Shown one piece after another: positions 47,234 to 57,548 of a stretch of DNA of 64,000 nt (within the stretch, counting starts at the first letter, position 1; each line of letters starts with the position of its first letter). The translations under genes were made by a program, and so were the position numbers. The stretch covers positions 62,001-126,000 of the forward strand of contig CATQIJ010000001.1 of assembly GCA_958296345.1 (NCBI GenBank), read 5' to 3'. This DNA comes from an uncultured Rhizobiaceae bacterium (GTDB lineage Bacteria; Pseudomonadota; Alphaproteobacteria; Rhizobiales; Rhizobiaceae). The notes under the pieces are model-generated. The model was given only the letters and a program-made list of their open reading frames with translations, searched no databases and had not been told where the DNA came from.

Positions 47234-49877
47234 ATGACAACAGAAAATCGTGACCGATCATGGAAGGTAGTCTCATGGATAGCGCGTGTTTGTTATCTCA
47301 TGGCTCTTGTTGTCTTTTGCGGGATTTGCGTGAAGTTTTATTTTGAATAACGTGGAATCAACAGACAGATAGCTGAAATTCGCAACTTAACTGAACAATT
47401 TAACACAACAGATAATGCACTTGATGTTTTAGCTGAAAAAGCAAGACGCGTTGGTGAAGAGACCCCTCCAAAAATTAAGAACCTGTTTCTGGAAATTGTT
47501 CTAAGTGGCAGAACAATAAAAGACAGAAAGCGTGTTTTGAAGAAACTTAAAACTTCTGAAAACATAATCTCAATGAAAACAGGGCTTCTACATTTTCAGT
47601 CCAAAGCTGATATAGAGTTTAAAAAACTACAGACACTATGGGACTCCGCAAACCCTAAAATCACAAATGAAGTCATCCGAACATCTAGGTATATGGGTGG
47701 CAACACCCCTTTTCTCATTATATGACGATGCTGAATTCGGAAAAAATATCAGACACCCGTTATCCAGATCATATACATTGGGTAGCTCGTACGATGGAAG
47801 CCTCATATAATAATCAAGTTTCAGCAATCCATAAGCATTCACTTATCGCTCTTGCAGAAGCACGGAGAGCTTTCGTAGCGCAACAAAGCAATCTTCTTGA
47901 AAGCTTTTTGTTAATTACGCTTGGGGCTTTGGCTTTCATTGGCCTTTGTATATTCATCCCACTTGATGTTGCTATTCATCGCTTGATGAAAAACCTTAAA
48001 GAAAAATCACTTTTAGCAGAAAATGAATCAAAGCGCGCTGAGTTAGCAGATCGTGCTAAGAGTGAGTTTTTGGCTAATATGTCTCATGAGATACGCACGC
48101 CGATGAATGGTGTTATGGGTATGGCTGAGTTGTTGATCAAGACTGATCTTGATTTAAAGCAGAAGACGTTTGCGGATATCATTGTAAAATCTGGTGCAGC
48201 GCTTCTTACGATTATCAATGATATTTTGGATTTCTCGAAAATTGATGCGGGCCAGATGGAGCTTGATCCTGCTCCGTTTAAAATGGGTGAAGCGATTGAA
48301 GATGTAGCAACGCTTGTTTCATCGAAAGTTGCAGAAAAAGACCTTGAACTTGTTGTACGTATTGAGCCATCTTTGCCTGAGATGTTTGTCGGTGATGTCG
48401 GGCGTATTCGCCAGATTGTCACAAATCTTATGGGCAACGCAGTAAAATTCACTGAAGAAGGTTATGTCTTTATTGATGTCAATGGGGTGGTTGAAAACGG
48501 AGAAGCCAAGCTTAAAATTGCCATTGAAGACACGGGCATTGGTATTCCGGAAGAAAAAGCCAAGCGTGTGTTTGAGAAGTTTAGTCAAGTTGATGAAAGT
48601 GCGACGCGCAAACATGAGGGCACGGGCCTTGGTCTTGCGATCTCGTCTTCGCTTGTTGAGTTGATGGACGGTGAGATTGGAGTTACATCAGAACTTGGTA
48701 AGGGCTCTACCTTCTGGTTTGAAATCTCGCTTCCAGTGCATGGTAACTCTAAGCGTAAAAAGCATGTGCCTGTTGATGTAAGCGGCGCGCGGGTTCTTAT
48801 TATTGATGATAATATGGTCAACCGTTCTATCCTGCTTGAGAACATGCAAGCTTGGAAGTTTGACAGTGCAGCGGCGGCTTCTGGCCCTGAGGGACTTGCG
48901 GTCATGCGTGCAATGGCTAGTCAGGGCATTAAGCTTGATTGTGTTGTATTAGATTATCAAATGCCAGAGATGAATGGCGGCGAAGTTGCTCAAGCCATTC
49001 GCTCGGATGTGGTGATTAGCGGTGTTCCAGTCATTATGCTGACGTCTGTTGATCAAACAGAAGATGGTCAGAACTTCTCTTCTCTTGGTGTTCAAGGGCA
49101 CTTGGTTAAGCCTGCACGTTCATCGCTTCTGCTAGAGACAATGATCCGCGTACTGCAAGATGCGCATGATGAGAGCAGTGAGACGCGTGAAAGTGTTGCT
49201 ATGGTGCGTGCTATTGGCAATAAGGCGATGGCTGAGTTGCCAAGTGTAACTCCTGCGCCTGAAGCTGTTGCGTCTTTGTCCCTAAACGATGTGCCTGCAT
49301 TGCGGGATGCGCCGCAACCAGCACAAGAGGCGCCAAAACAGGCTACGCAAGTTGAACGCCCGTCAACGCCAGCAATTACTCCGCGCACTGAACCAGCGGG
49401 TGAAGCAACAAACGTGACAAGCAAAGGCGTTACGATGACGCAAGAAGATGGCATCCGTCGCTTTACGTCAGTCGCCAGCGCAAGCCATGCGATTGATGTT
49501 TTGATTGCAGAAGATAATGAAGTAAACCAAATCGTCTTCCGCCAGATCTTACAAGGGGCTGGTTACAACTTCTTAATTGCCAACAATGGTAAGGAGCGGT
49601 TGAGCTTTATAAAAAGCATACCCCAAAGGTTATCTGTATGGATGTCTCGATGCCTGTGATGAATGGCCATGAGGCAACACGGGAAATCCGCGCACTGGAA
49701 AAAGATAAGAACACACACACTCCCATCATCGGTGTGACAGCACACGCCATCAAAGGCGACATGCAAAAGTGCTTCGATGCAGGAATGGACGATTACCTAT
49801 CAAAACCAGTATCACCGGATAAACTCGAAAAGAAAATTAAAAACTGGATCGAGAAAAAGAAGGCAGCAATCGGATAA
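47234..49877 (+). pseudogene. Hybrid histidine kinase with two receiver domains, one in-frame stop and two frameshifts
   Basis: The reconstructed protein is about 880 residues. ATG 47234 begins with a first helix (YLMALVVFCGICVKFYF) broken by TAA 47348-47350 in frame; a periplasmic sensor region follows, then a second helix ([19 protein letters not shown]). The kinase core has H-box [13 protein letters not shown]-box NLMGNAVKF, and [12 protein letters not shown]1 has VLIIDDN and [12 protein letters not shown], then an Ala/Pro-rich linker, and REC2 has [11 protein letters not shown] and [13 protein letters not shown]. Shifts are at T4 47710-47713 and G 49596, each one base short. The signal is unknown; no partner regulator is adjacent. 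Confidence 0.85.
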
Positions 49878-49891
49878 ACGGAAAAGAATGT

Positions 49892-50317
49892 TTAGCGACT
49901 ATTTAGGATAAATTTTCTTCTTTTATCCAAAAACTCAATAAGAGCATAAATCAACCAAGCCCCCATGCTTACCAAATGGAAAATCATGAGTGAAGGGTAT
50001 TGCCAAAAAAATTCAGGGTAAAATACATGTAAAACAAGCTCAAGACTTGCTACTAAAAACCAAATAACGATACCCCACCGAAACAAGCCCCAAAGACCAA
50101 GCGCTGCTATAGGATAGAAAACACTAAAGAAGGTGCCAGCCACTTTCCAATGATTGGCCATGGTATCAAACCTTATTTCTGGATCAAAAACCCCTATTAA
50201 TAATAGCCAATACCGCACAGTAAAAACAATAAACACTAAAGCCAAGATTCGTAAAAACAAATTCATAAGCCCTTCTAGGCTAAATACTGTTCGTGACTTT
50301 AAAGGTTCTTTACTCAT
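49892..50317 (-). CDS. DUF6163 membrane protein
   Basis: A 141-residue protein with about four transmembrane helices (LRILALVFIVFTVRYWLLLI, FYPIAALGLWGLFRWGIVIW, WFLVASLELVLHVFYPEFFW) and a basic tail. It matches DUF6163, a Rhizobiales family that lies beside hemB and ldtR. Function unknown. It is divergent from hemB by 112 bases. Confidence 0.82.
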   Translation of the reverse strand: MSKEPLKSRTVFSLEGLMNLFLRILALVFIVFTVRYWLLLIGVFDPEIRFDTMANHWKVAGTFFSVFYPIAALGLWGLFRWGIVIWFLVASLELVLHVFYPEFFWQYPSLMIFHLVSMGAWLIYALIEFLDKRRKFILNSR

Positions 50318-50429
50318 TTATTCCGCATTAAGTTTCAAGCTATTGCATTAAAATTTGTGATTGCTAATTGCAAATGTACTGTCTCTATAGGTAAAACAGA
50401 ACAAGACTGCAAACAGGATATATAATTTG

Positions 50430-51434
50430 ATGAAGCGTACAGTGGATGAAATCACCGGCAGCAGAAGAATGCGGCGCAACCGTAGGTTTGAATGGAATAG
50501 GCGTTTAGTGCGTGAAAATCGCGTAAGTACAGATGATCTTATATGGCCTGTATTCTTATGTGAAGGTCAAGGCATTTGTGAACCGTTAGGCACTATGCCT
50601 GGTATTGAACGGCATTCAGTTGATAGAATTGGCGTACAAGCAAAACGCGCGCAAGAACTAGGCATTCCTGCTATTGCAATCTTTGCAAATGTTGGGATGG
50701 AAAAACGCAATCAAACTGGTTCAGAAGTTCTAAGTCCTGATAACATTATTATCCAAGCGACAAAAGCTATTAAAGACGCCGCACCTGATGTTGGTATTAT
50801 CACGGATGTAGCGCTTGATCTTTTCACAGATCATGGACATGACGGTATTTTACGAGATGGTGTTATTGTTAATGATGAGACCGTCGAAGTGCTATGCGAA
50901 GCAGCGATACTACAGGCAAATGCCGGTGCGGATATTGTATCAGCTTCTGAAATGATGGATGGCCGAATGGGCGCAATTCGCGATGCGCTTAATGAAGCAG
51001 GAAACACAGACATTGGTACGCTTGCTTATACGGCTAAATATGCGTCTGGATATTATGGCCCATACCGGGAAGCGGTTGGAACAGATGGTCTTCTTAAAGG
51101 AGACAAGCGCACCTATTTCATGGACCCAGCAAACTCTGATGAAGCACTATATGAAGCTCAACTTGATATAGCCGAAGGTTCGGACATGATTATGGTCAAG
51201 CCTGGAATGCCCTATCTTGATATTATTTACAGATTAAAAGCTGAATTTGGGATGCCAACATTTGCATACCAAGTTTCTAGCGAGTACTCGATGATTATGG
51301 CTGGCGTCGAAAAAGGCTTCGTGGAAGAACAGCGCGTTATAATGGAAAGCCTTACTTGCTTTAAAAGAGCCGGCGCTGACGCTGTTCTAACTTATTTTGC
51401 ACCTCGGGTCGCAGAGTGGATAAATAACAGCTAA
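50430..51434 (+). CDS. hemB: Porphobilinogen synthase (delta-aminolevulinate dehydratase)
   Basis: A 334-residue enzyme: FLCEGQGICEPLGTMPGIER, ITDVALDLFTDHGHDG, SASEMMDGRMGAIRDAL, a Schiff-base Lys region LAYTAKYASGYYGPYREA, and MIMVKPGMPYLDI. It condenses two aminolevulinates to porphobilinogen in heme synthesis. The metal region (DVALDLFTDHGHDG) has Asp where zinc enzymes have Cys, the magnesium-type form usual in this group. I chose ATG 50430 over TTG 50427; AGGA is upstream. It ends at a terminator shared with the convergent cytochrome gene. Confidence 0.95.
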   Translation: MKRTVDEITGSRRMRRNRRFEWNRRLVRENRVSTDDLIWPVFLCEGQGICEPLGTMPGIERHSVDRIGVQAKRAQELGIPAIAIFANVGMEKRNQTGSEVLSPDNIIIQATKAIKDAAPDVGIITDVALDLFTDHGHDGILRDGVIVNDETVEVLCEAAILQANAGADIVSASEMMDGRMGAIRDALNEAGNTDIGTLAYTAKYASGYYGPYREAVGTDGLLKGDKRTYFMDPANSDEALYEAQLDIAEGSDMIMVKPGMPYLDIIYRLKAEFGMPTFAYQVSSEYSMIMAGVEKGFVEEQRVIMESLTCFKRAGADAVLTYFAPRVAEWINNS

Positions 51435-51457
51435 TCTCCACATGCAATTCTAGAAAT

Positions 51458-51487
51458 AAAAAAGGCGGGAAATTATCCCACCTTTTT
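51458..51487. terminator. Bidirectional rho-independent terminator
   Basis: AAAAAGGcGGGA and TCCCaCCTTTTT pair over an AATTA loop between the convergent hemB and cytochrome genes. Confidence 0.88.
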
Positions 51488-51507
51488 CAATAGTGATTTA
51501 TGTTTTC

Positions 51508-52098
51508 TTACTCGCTCGTAATACGAACATCTTCATCAGGGTACCCCATAGAGTCTTGGTCATCATAATTTACATGGCAATCATGGCAAAACTTTTGAGA
51601 AATCTTCTGCGGCTTACCGCTAGATTTAATAACTGAATAAACCCAGTTGCCATATTTGTCTGCTTCACCGCCAGCGGCAACTTTTTCCATAAAGAAGAGC
51701 TGACCTTTTTTGACTTCCTGCTTCTTGTTCACAGCAAAAACTTCTTTTGCAAGAACAGAACCAACAGGCATTGGATTTTCTTCGCGCTCATCAGAGAACT
51801 TAACATATTCTGCGTGGCCAATCTCATTTACGAAAGTATTGAGCAAGCGATTGCCGTGGACACCTGGAGCTGCAGGTCTTGTAGCTGTTGCCCCCCAAGT
51901 TGGATATTCTTTTGCCCAAGGGTTATCGCTCTTTGCATAGCCAGCACGCAAATCTTCTTTGATACATTCATAGATTGCGTCTACTTGCTCATTCGTAAGA
52001 TCATCTTTTGCAACAGGTGATGTACACGCTGCATATGCTGACCCAGAAACGAAAAATACAGCTGCAGTAAGCGCTGCTTTGCTAAGTAATTTTCTCAT
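51508..52098 (-). CDS. Periplasmic cytochrome P460-like protein
   Basis: A 196-residue protein with a signal peptide (cut near AYA-ACTSP) and a single heme c motif KFCHDCHVNYDDQD (about 168-181). The preceding domain, with WGATATRPAAPGVHGNRLLN and PVGSVLAKEVFAV, follows the cytochrome P460 family. Relatives either oxidise hydroxylamine through a Lys-crosslinked heme or are cytochromes c'-beta that bind NO; which this is cannot be settled by eye. It is divergent from bpt by about 200 bases. Confidence 0.78.
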   Translation of the reverse strand: MRKLLSKAALTAAVFFVSGSAYAACTSPVAKDDLTNEQVDAIYECIKEDLRAGYAKSDNPWAKEYPTWGATATRPAAPGVHGNRLLNTFVNEIGHAEYVKFSDEREENPMPVGSVLAKEVFAVNKKQEVKKGQLFFMEKVAAGGEADKYGNWVYSVIKSSGKPQKISQKFCHDCHVNYDDQDSMGYPDEDVRITSE

Positions 52099-52297
52099 TA
52101 AGTGGTTCTCCCAATTTCATTCGTAATCTCTATTAAAGGACTAACACTATAAAACTCTTAATTTCCAACAGATAGGATGCAACTTTTATTACGTTTTCGT
52201 GAACTCAACAAACTGTGTCCATAAACCTGACCAAGTATAGTATGGCTTTTTTTGATTTTTAAGCTAATCTTATAATTAAATAAGGAAACAAAACTAA

Positions 52298-53044
52298 ATG
52301 ACGCGCCACTCGCTGGATACACCGCAGTTTTATCTTACGGCACCAGCGCCCTGCCCCTATCTTGAAGGTAAGCAGGAGCGTAAAGTTTTTACGCATTTGG
52401 TTGGCGATCGAGCACACCAAGTCAATGATATGTTAAGCCAAGGCGGCTTTAGAAGATCTCAAAACATTGCTTATCGTCCTGCTTGCGAAGGTTGTAAGGC
52501 TTGTATCTCTGTTCGGGTTGTTGTTGACGAGTTTGCTGAAAAAAAATCCTTTACACGCACCGCGAATAACAATAAAAACTTGGTAGGAAACGAAGTTCCA
52601 CCTTCACCTACAGCAGAACAGTTTTCTCTTTTCAGGCGCTACCTAGATGGTCGACATTCAGAAGGCGGTATGGCTGAGATGACCTCATTTGATTATGCAA
52701 TGATGGTTGAGGACACTCACGTTAATACAACGATGGTTGAATATAGGAAACGTGGGCCAGACACTGCTATCACTGGTATGGGCGAGGGAGATTTGATAGC
52801 AGTTGCTTTGACTGATGTTTTGGCGAATGGCCTTTCGATGGTTTATAGCTTTTTTGATACGGATCCAGAATATAAAAGCCTGGGTACGTATATGATCTTA
52901 GACCACATTAAAAGAGCACGAAAAAAAGGCTTGCCGTATCTTTACATGGGTTACTGGGTAGATGGCTCACGAAAGATGGATTATAAAACTCGGTTTCAAC
53001 CGCAGGAACGACTTAGTTTAGGTGGATGGCAGAGAGTAGGCTAA
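52298..53044 (+). CDS. bpt: Aspartate/glutamate leucyltransferase
   Basis: A 248-residue GNAT-fold transferase: [40 protein letters not shown], and [20 protein letters not shown]. Bpt transfers Leu from leucyl-tRNA to proteins with N-terminal Asp or Glu, marking them for ClpAP through ClpS. The length is normal. It is monocistronic in appearance, with hemB and parC nearby as in Rhizobiales. Confidence 0.95.
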   Translation: MTRHSLDTPQFYLTAPAPCPYLEGKQERKVFTHLVGDRAHQVNDMLSQGGFRRSQNIAYRPACEGCKACISVRVVVDEFAEKKSFTRTANNNKNLVGNEVPPSPTAEQFSLFRRYLDGRHSEGGMAEMTSFDYAMMVEDTHVNTTMVEYRKRGPDTAITGMGEGDLIAVALTDVLANGLSMVYSFFDTDPEYKSLGTYMILDHIKRARKKGLPYLYMGYWVDGSRKMDYKTRFQPQERLSLGGWQRVG

Positions 53045-53166
53045 TTTTTTATAATCTCATTTTGTAAAATGCTATAATTCTACCTATTCTGCAAAACATA
53101 ATAATTCTGCTTGAGAACTTCTTAAATAAAAGCCAAAAGCAATTTTAGATAATCAGGAAAATTACC

Positions 53167-54048
53167 TTGCAACCTCAAACACGAACAGGATTTGGAATAG
53201 CCCTAGCTCTATTGGGTGGCTTGCTCATATCAATTGATATTCCGTTGATACGTTTAGCTGAAAGCGACCCATGGTTTTACATGGTTATGCGTGGGATGGG
53301 GCTTGCCGTTGTTTTAGGCGCAGTGATTAAATTTGGTTCTAACTTTACTGAAACGCCTAAAAATCCTTTTAATGACAAAAACTTTGTTGAAGTGGGCATC
53401 CTTTATGGGGTGGCTAGTATATTTTTTACGGTATCTGTTTTTACCACATCTACTTCAAACCTAGTTTTCATACTTGCTTTTAACCCTATGTTGGCAGCGC
53501 TCTTTTCATGGTGGTTAATTGGAGAACGCCCTAAGCTTGTTGCTTGGCTTGCCATTTTTGCAACAATGATTGGTGTCATCATTATTGTATCAGATGGGGT
53601 TGAAACGGGTAACTGGCTTGGGGACTTAACCTCGCTTGCAGCTGCTGTAATACTCGCATTTTCATTAGTTCGAACCAGACAAAGCGGCAAAAATTTATCT
53701 TTAAGTGGGTGTCTTGGCGGTATGGTTTCAGGGCTTTTTGCATTGCCTATGGCATTATTATTTTCAAGCCTACCAGGAGCGCCTTGGTGGATTGTCTTAA
53801 ATGTTATATTTTTGGTTCCTCTATCAGGTTTTTCATTAACCCTTGCGCCACGGTACATCCCTGCCCCACAAGTTGCAATTTTCTTTCTGCTTGAAACAGT
53901 TTTAGCTCCAATCTGGGTTTGGTTGATCTTTTCTGAAATACCATCAGATAGAACTTTAATTGGTGGATTAATTGTTTTAGGCGCAATTGCAGGGCACAGT
54001 ATTTGGCAATTACTGCCAGTGACTAGACCAATAGCAACACAAAATTGA
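53167..54048 (+). CDS. DMT-family (EamA) permease
   Basis: A 293-residue membrane protein with ten helices in two EamA halves: ALALLGGLLISIDIPLIRLA, SNLVFILAFNPMLAALFSWW with LIGERPKLVAWLA, and in the second half APQVAIFFLLETVLAPIWVW. It is an inner-membrane metabolite exporter; the substrate is unknown. The frame starts at TTG 53167 with a modest GGAAA upstream. It converges on the next gene with 3 bases between. Confidence 0.88.
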   Translation: MQPQTRTGFGIALALLGGLLISIDIPLIRLAESDPWFYMVMRGMGLAVVLGAVIKFGSNFTETPKNPFNDKNFVEVGILYGVASIFFTVSVFTTSTSNLVFILAFNPMLAALFSWWLIGERPKLVAWLAIFATMIGVIIIVSDGVETGNWLGDLTSLAAAVILAFSLVRTRQSGKNLSLSGCLGGMVSGLFALPMALLFSSLPGAPWWIVLNVIFLVPLSGFSLTLAPRYIPAPQVAIFFLLETVLAPIWVWLIFSEIPSDRTLIGGLIVLGAIAGHSIWQLLPVTRPIATQN

Positions 54049-54051
54049 TAT

Positions 54052-54912
54052 TTATTTTGCTATGCATGTACTTAAATCAGAGCTTAATTCTGCTTTCGAT
54101 GCATTTACATAAAACCGATTAGAAAGCGAAATGATGCTACTTATCCGATCGCTAATAATTTGATAGCAGCTGGCTTCTTCACTTCCAGTACTCAATCGAC
54201 ATAGCTTTATTGCATCGAATTTTTTAGATGAAACCGATGAGCTATATTTTGAAGCATCCTGTTTTTGACCAAGCTTGGAAGCTGCAGCAAGACATCTTGC
54301 ATCTGAGGACATGTTATCTAAAATTCTATTATAATCAGGCTGGAAAATATCAGAGCGCGTATAGCCTGCTTCGGCAAGATTATTGACGGTAACCGCCTCA
54401 CCATCTGGCAATAATAACGCTCTGGAAAAATCTGCTTTACCAAGCTCTAATTGTTTATCACGAATATAATGTCGCCCTCGGTATGATAATACTTCTGCAA
54501 CCCAATAGTCACCACTTGTATTCTCAATCTCTTTAAGAACGATATGACCTTTGGTTTCCAGCTTACTAAGCAGCACGGAGCAATCAGCTATGCCCTGCTT
54601 GTTGTTAAAGTTTCCAACACAAGAACGGTATGCAAAATCATCTGTGAAATATAAAGTAAGCTCTTCTTTTCCATAGAAAAACCCTACTCCCATTAAAACT
54701 GCAATCTGTGGAACGAGAAGACCACTTGAAATAGGACGAGGGAAACTTGTAAACGCGGTAATATTTAAGAGTAGAAGAACAATAATTGCTGCAATTACTA
54801 AAGGATAAATGAAGCCAAATTCTTCAAATAAAATATATCCAGTTGCAGCAACACCAACGACATAAACAATGCCGATTAAAAGTCCCGCAATAAATCGAAA
54901 AAACGCTGCCAT
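54052..54912 (-). CDS. Membrane protein of unknown function with periplasmic-type C-terminal domain
   Basis: A 286-residue protein. Three or four helices occupy the first 80 residues (FIAGLLIGIVYVVGVAATGY, LVIAAIIVLLLLNITAFTSF, VPQIAVLMGVGFFYG). About 200 soluble residues follow with several Cys (RSCVGNF, IADCSVLL, DARCLAAA, EASCYQI, LSTCIAK), spaced as for disulfides outside the cytoplasm. A weakly TPR-like helical stretch (RGRHYIRDKQLELGKADFSR) is present. No family is recognised. Confidence 0.7.
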   Translation of the reverse strand: MAAFFRFIAGLLIGIVYVVGVAATGYILFEEFGFIYPLVIAAIIVLLLLNITAFTSFPRPISSGLLVPQIAVLMGVGFFYGKEELTLYFTDDFAYRSCVGNFNNKQGIADCSVLLSKLETKGHIVLKEIENTSGDYWVAEVLSYRGRHYIRDKQLELGKADFSRALLLPDGEAVTVNNLAEAGYTRSDIFQPDYNRILDNMSSDARCLAAASKLGQKQDASKYSSSVSSKKFDAIKLCRLSTGSEEASCYQIISDRISSIISLSNRFYVNASKAELSSDLSTCIAK

Positions 54913-54982
54913 ATGAACAGCCTCGAGAGCGAAGTAGATTCGCTCAATCTAAAATGTAAATTTTATATGGAAATATTAGAGT

Positions 54983-55141
54983 TTAAACAGCTAATGTGCT
55001 GGCAAATAGACCAAGACCGATAACAATGAAGCCTAAAGTTGCGACACCGCCCAAAAGCCATTTTGCGTCATCAATGCTTGTATCAATCAGGTTTTCTTCA
55101 AGTTCAAATGTAGTATCGGGGCTATTAGTTTGTGTAGACAT
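54983..55141 (-). CDS. 52-residue single-helix membrane protein
   Basis: A short gene (52 codons plus stop) begins MSTQTNSPDTTFELEENLID and ends with one transmembrane helix (LLGGVATLGFIVIGLGLFAS). GGAAGAG lies just before the ATG, and the composition is coherent: an acidic soluble start, a hydrophobic end. It lies between parC and the preceding hypothetical membrane protein gene on the same strand. Function unknown. Confidence 0.6.
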   Translation of the reverse strand: MSTQTNSPDTTFELEENLIDTSIDDAKWLLGGVATLGFIVIGLGLFASTLAV

Positions 55142-55259
55142 TTTCTCTTCCAATATTAGTTAACAGTTCCTTAACGTAAGCTATTGGAAATTTAAAGAAA
55201 AAAATTAATTAGGCTGTGTAAAAGTGCACAGTAGTTAACATGCTTCAAAAAACTACGTA

Positions 55260-57508
55260 TTAACTACTAAATTTGCCATTTTTAGGAAAGCCCTTTGGTG
55301 CAACGCGGCCCGCTTGTGCACGTTCGCCAACATATTCAGCCAACTCTTCCAAGCTACGATTATGAGAGCGAGAAGCTGAATCTTCCAAGTTAGGCCATCA
55401 GCGTTGTTAAAGACACGCACGTCTTTAACGCCGCCATCTTTGTATTTTTGAAGCCTAACACCCTTGCCTCTTCCCATCTCAGGAATTGTATCAATTGCAA
55501 AGATTAGCAGTTTACGATTGTCCCCGACGACGGCAAGACTATCCCCTGAGGCTGGCGTACAAAGCGCTGCTTCATCAGGCATTTTAACGTTGAGCACTTG
55601 TTTGCCCTTGCGCGTATTGGCAATCACATCTGGTTCTGACACTACAAAACCATTGCCTGCTTTTGAGGCTATTAAGAGCTTGCGACTTGTATCATGCTTA
55701 AAGGCAGCAATGATATCTGTATCATTATCCATATCGACCATAACGCGCACTGGCTCACCGTGCCCACGACCGCCTGGCAATTTATCAGCACCAAGCGTGA
55801 AAAATTTACCGCCAGTTGTGAAGAGGATAACCTTGTCAGTCGTTTCAGCATGGAAACAGGTAAGTAACTTATCGCCTTCTTTGAAAGCGAGAGTAGCAAA
55901 GTCTGCTACATGGCCTTTCATAGCGCGTATCCAACCTTTTTGGGAGAGAACTATTGTAACAGGCTCTTTCTCAATCATGGCTTCTTGGATGACATCTAAA
56001 TCATGTTCAGGCGCCACACCAAATTGAGTGCGCCTTGCGCCAAGCTTGGTATCTTTGCCGAATTTTTTCTTAACTTCGCCAATATCATTCTTAAGCACTG
56101 CCCATTGCTGATCTTGCGACCCCAGAAGTCCCTCAATCTGTGCTTTTTCTTCTGAAAGCTTGTCGTGCTCAGATCTAATTTCAAATTCTTCTAACTTCGC
56201 TAGAGAGCGCAAGCGCATGTTTAGAATTGATTCAGCTTGTAAATCAGTAAGCGTAAATGTTGAAATCAGCGTTTTCTTTGGCTCATCTTCAAAACGAACG
56301 ATACGAATTACTTCATCAATATTGAGATAAGCGACTAGCAAACCACCCAAGATTTCTAGTCTACGATCAATTTGCCCAAGACGGAATTTTGAACGACGAA
56401 CAAGAACTTCACGGCGATGCTCTAGCCATTCGCGCAATACATCGCGCAAAGACATGACCTTTGGCACTTTGCCCTTTGAGAGCACATTCATGTTAAGCGA
56501 AATACGGCTTTCAAGCTCTGTAAGCTTGAACATGGATTCCATCAAAATTTCTGGATCAACTACACGCGACTTCGGTTCGATAACAATACGAATATCTTCA
56601 GCAGACTCATCACGCACATCGCCTACTAGCGGTAGCTTACGATTTAAGAGTAGTTCGGCTATCTTCTCAATTAAACGAGACTTTTGAACTTGATATGGAA
56701 TTTCGGTGATTATGATTTGATAGCCACCACGACCTGTATCTTCTTTTTCCCATTTAGCCCTAACTCTAAAACCGCCGCGACCCGTTTTGTAGGCTTCAAG
56801 AATAGATTCGCGATCATCAACAATTATACCGCCTGTTGGAAAATCTGGTCCTTGAACAAAATCAACCAACTTATCAATGCCAGCATTTGGAAACTTGATG
56901 AGGTGAATGGCAGCGTCGCACAATTCAGCGGCATTATGCGGCGGAATATTGGTTGCCATACCCACCGCGATACCCGCAGAGCCATTAGCAAGAAGGTTGG
57001 GGAATGCACCTGGCAGAACGATAGGTTCTTTGTCTTCTTCGTTATAAGTCAGACGGAAATCAACGGCATCTTCATCAATGCCTTCAAGTAAATAGCTTGA
57101 GACCTCTGTCATACGGGCTTCGGTATAACGATAAGCAGCAGCGTTATCGCCATCGACATTGCCGAAGTTACCTTGACCATCAATTAATGGATAGCGCTGA
57201 GCAAAGTCCTGAGCCAAACGAACCAATGCGTCATAAACCGCTTGGTCGCCATGTGGGTGAAATTTACCAATAACATCACCAACAATACGAGCGCATTTTT
57301 TAAAGCCTGTATTGGGATCAAGCTTGAGAATTCGCATTGCGTGCACGATACGACGATGCACAGGCTTAAGCCCATCGCGCACGTCTGGAAGCGCGCGACC
57401 CATGATCGTCGAAAGTGCATAAGCTAGATAACGTTCTTCAAGAGCTGATTTTAAATCAACACTTTCTACGCCATCGTCATCGCTAGGTGGAATCAAGTCA
57501 TTACCCAT
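55260..57508 (-). CDS. parC: DNA topoisomerase IV subunit A, one frameshift near the C-terminus
   Basis: A protein of about 749 residues, type IIA topoisomerase A subunit. [17 protein letters not shown] and the catalytic Tyr in [13 protein letters not shown] are present, then C-terminal beta-propeller blades. ParC rather than GyrA is indicated by length and by the location beside bpt/hemB in Rhizobiales. With ParE it unlinks daughter chromosomes. The frame shifts at AA 55387-55388, one base short, so as read the last 40 residues are wrong; adding it gives [20 protein letters not shown] and a stop at 55260. Confidence 0.92.
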
Positions 57509-57548
57509 AGTGATGGATTAGCGAAAGTGTTGATTCGTGGCAAGGCCT

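Noticed and set aside
48084-48905. Long minus-strand open frames opposite the hybrid kinase
   Set aside because: They lie antisense to conserved kinase and receiver domains, have no ribosome sites and Ser/Arg-rich shadow composition.
55464-56027. 187-codon plus-strand frame opposite parC
   Set aside because: It is antisense to the parC C-terminal domain and has shadow composition (Ser, Pro, Leu) without family motifs.
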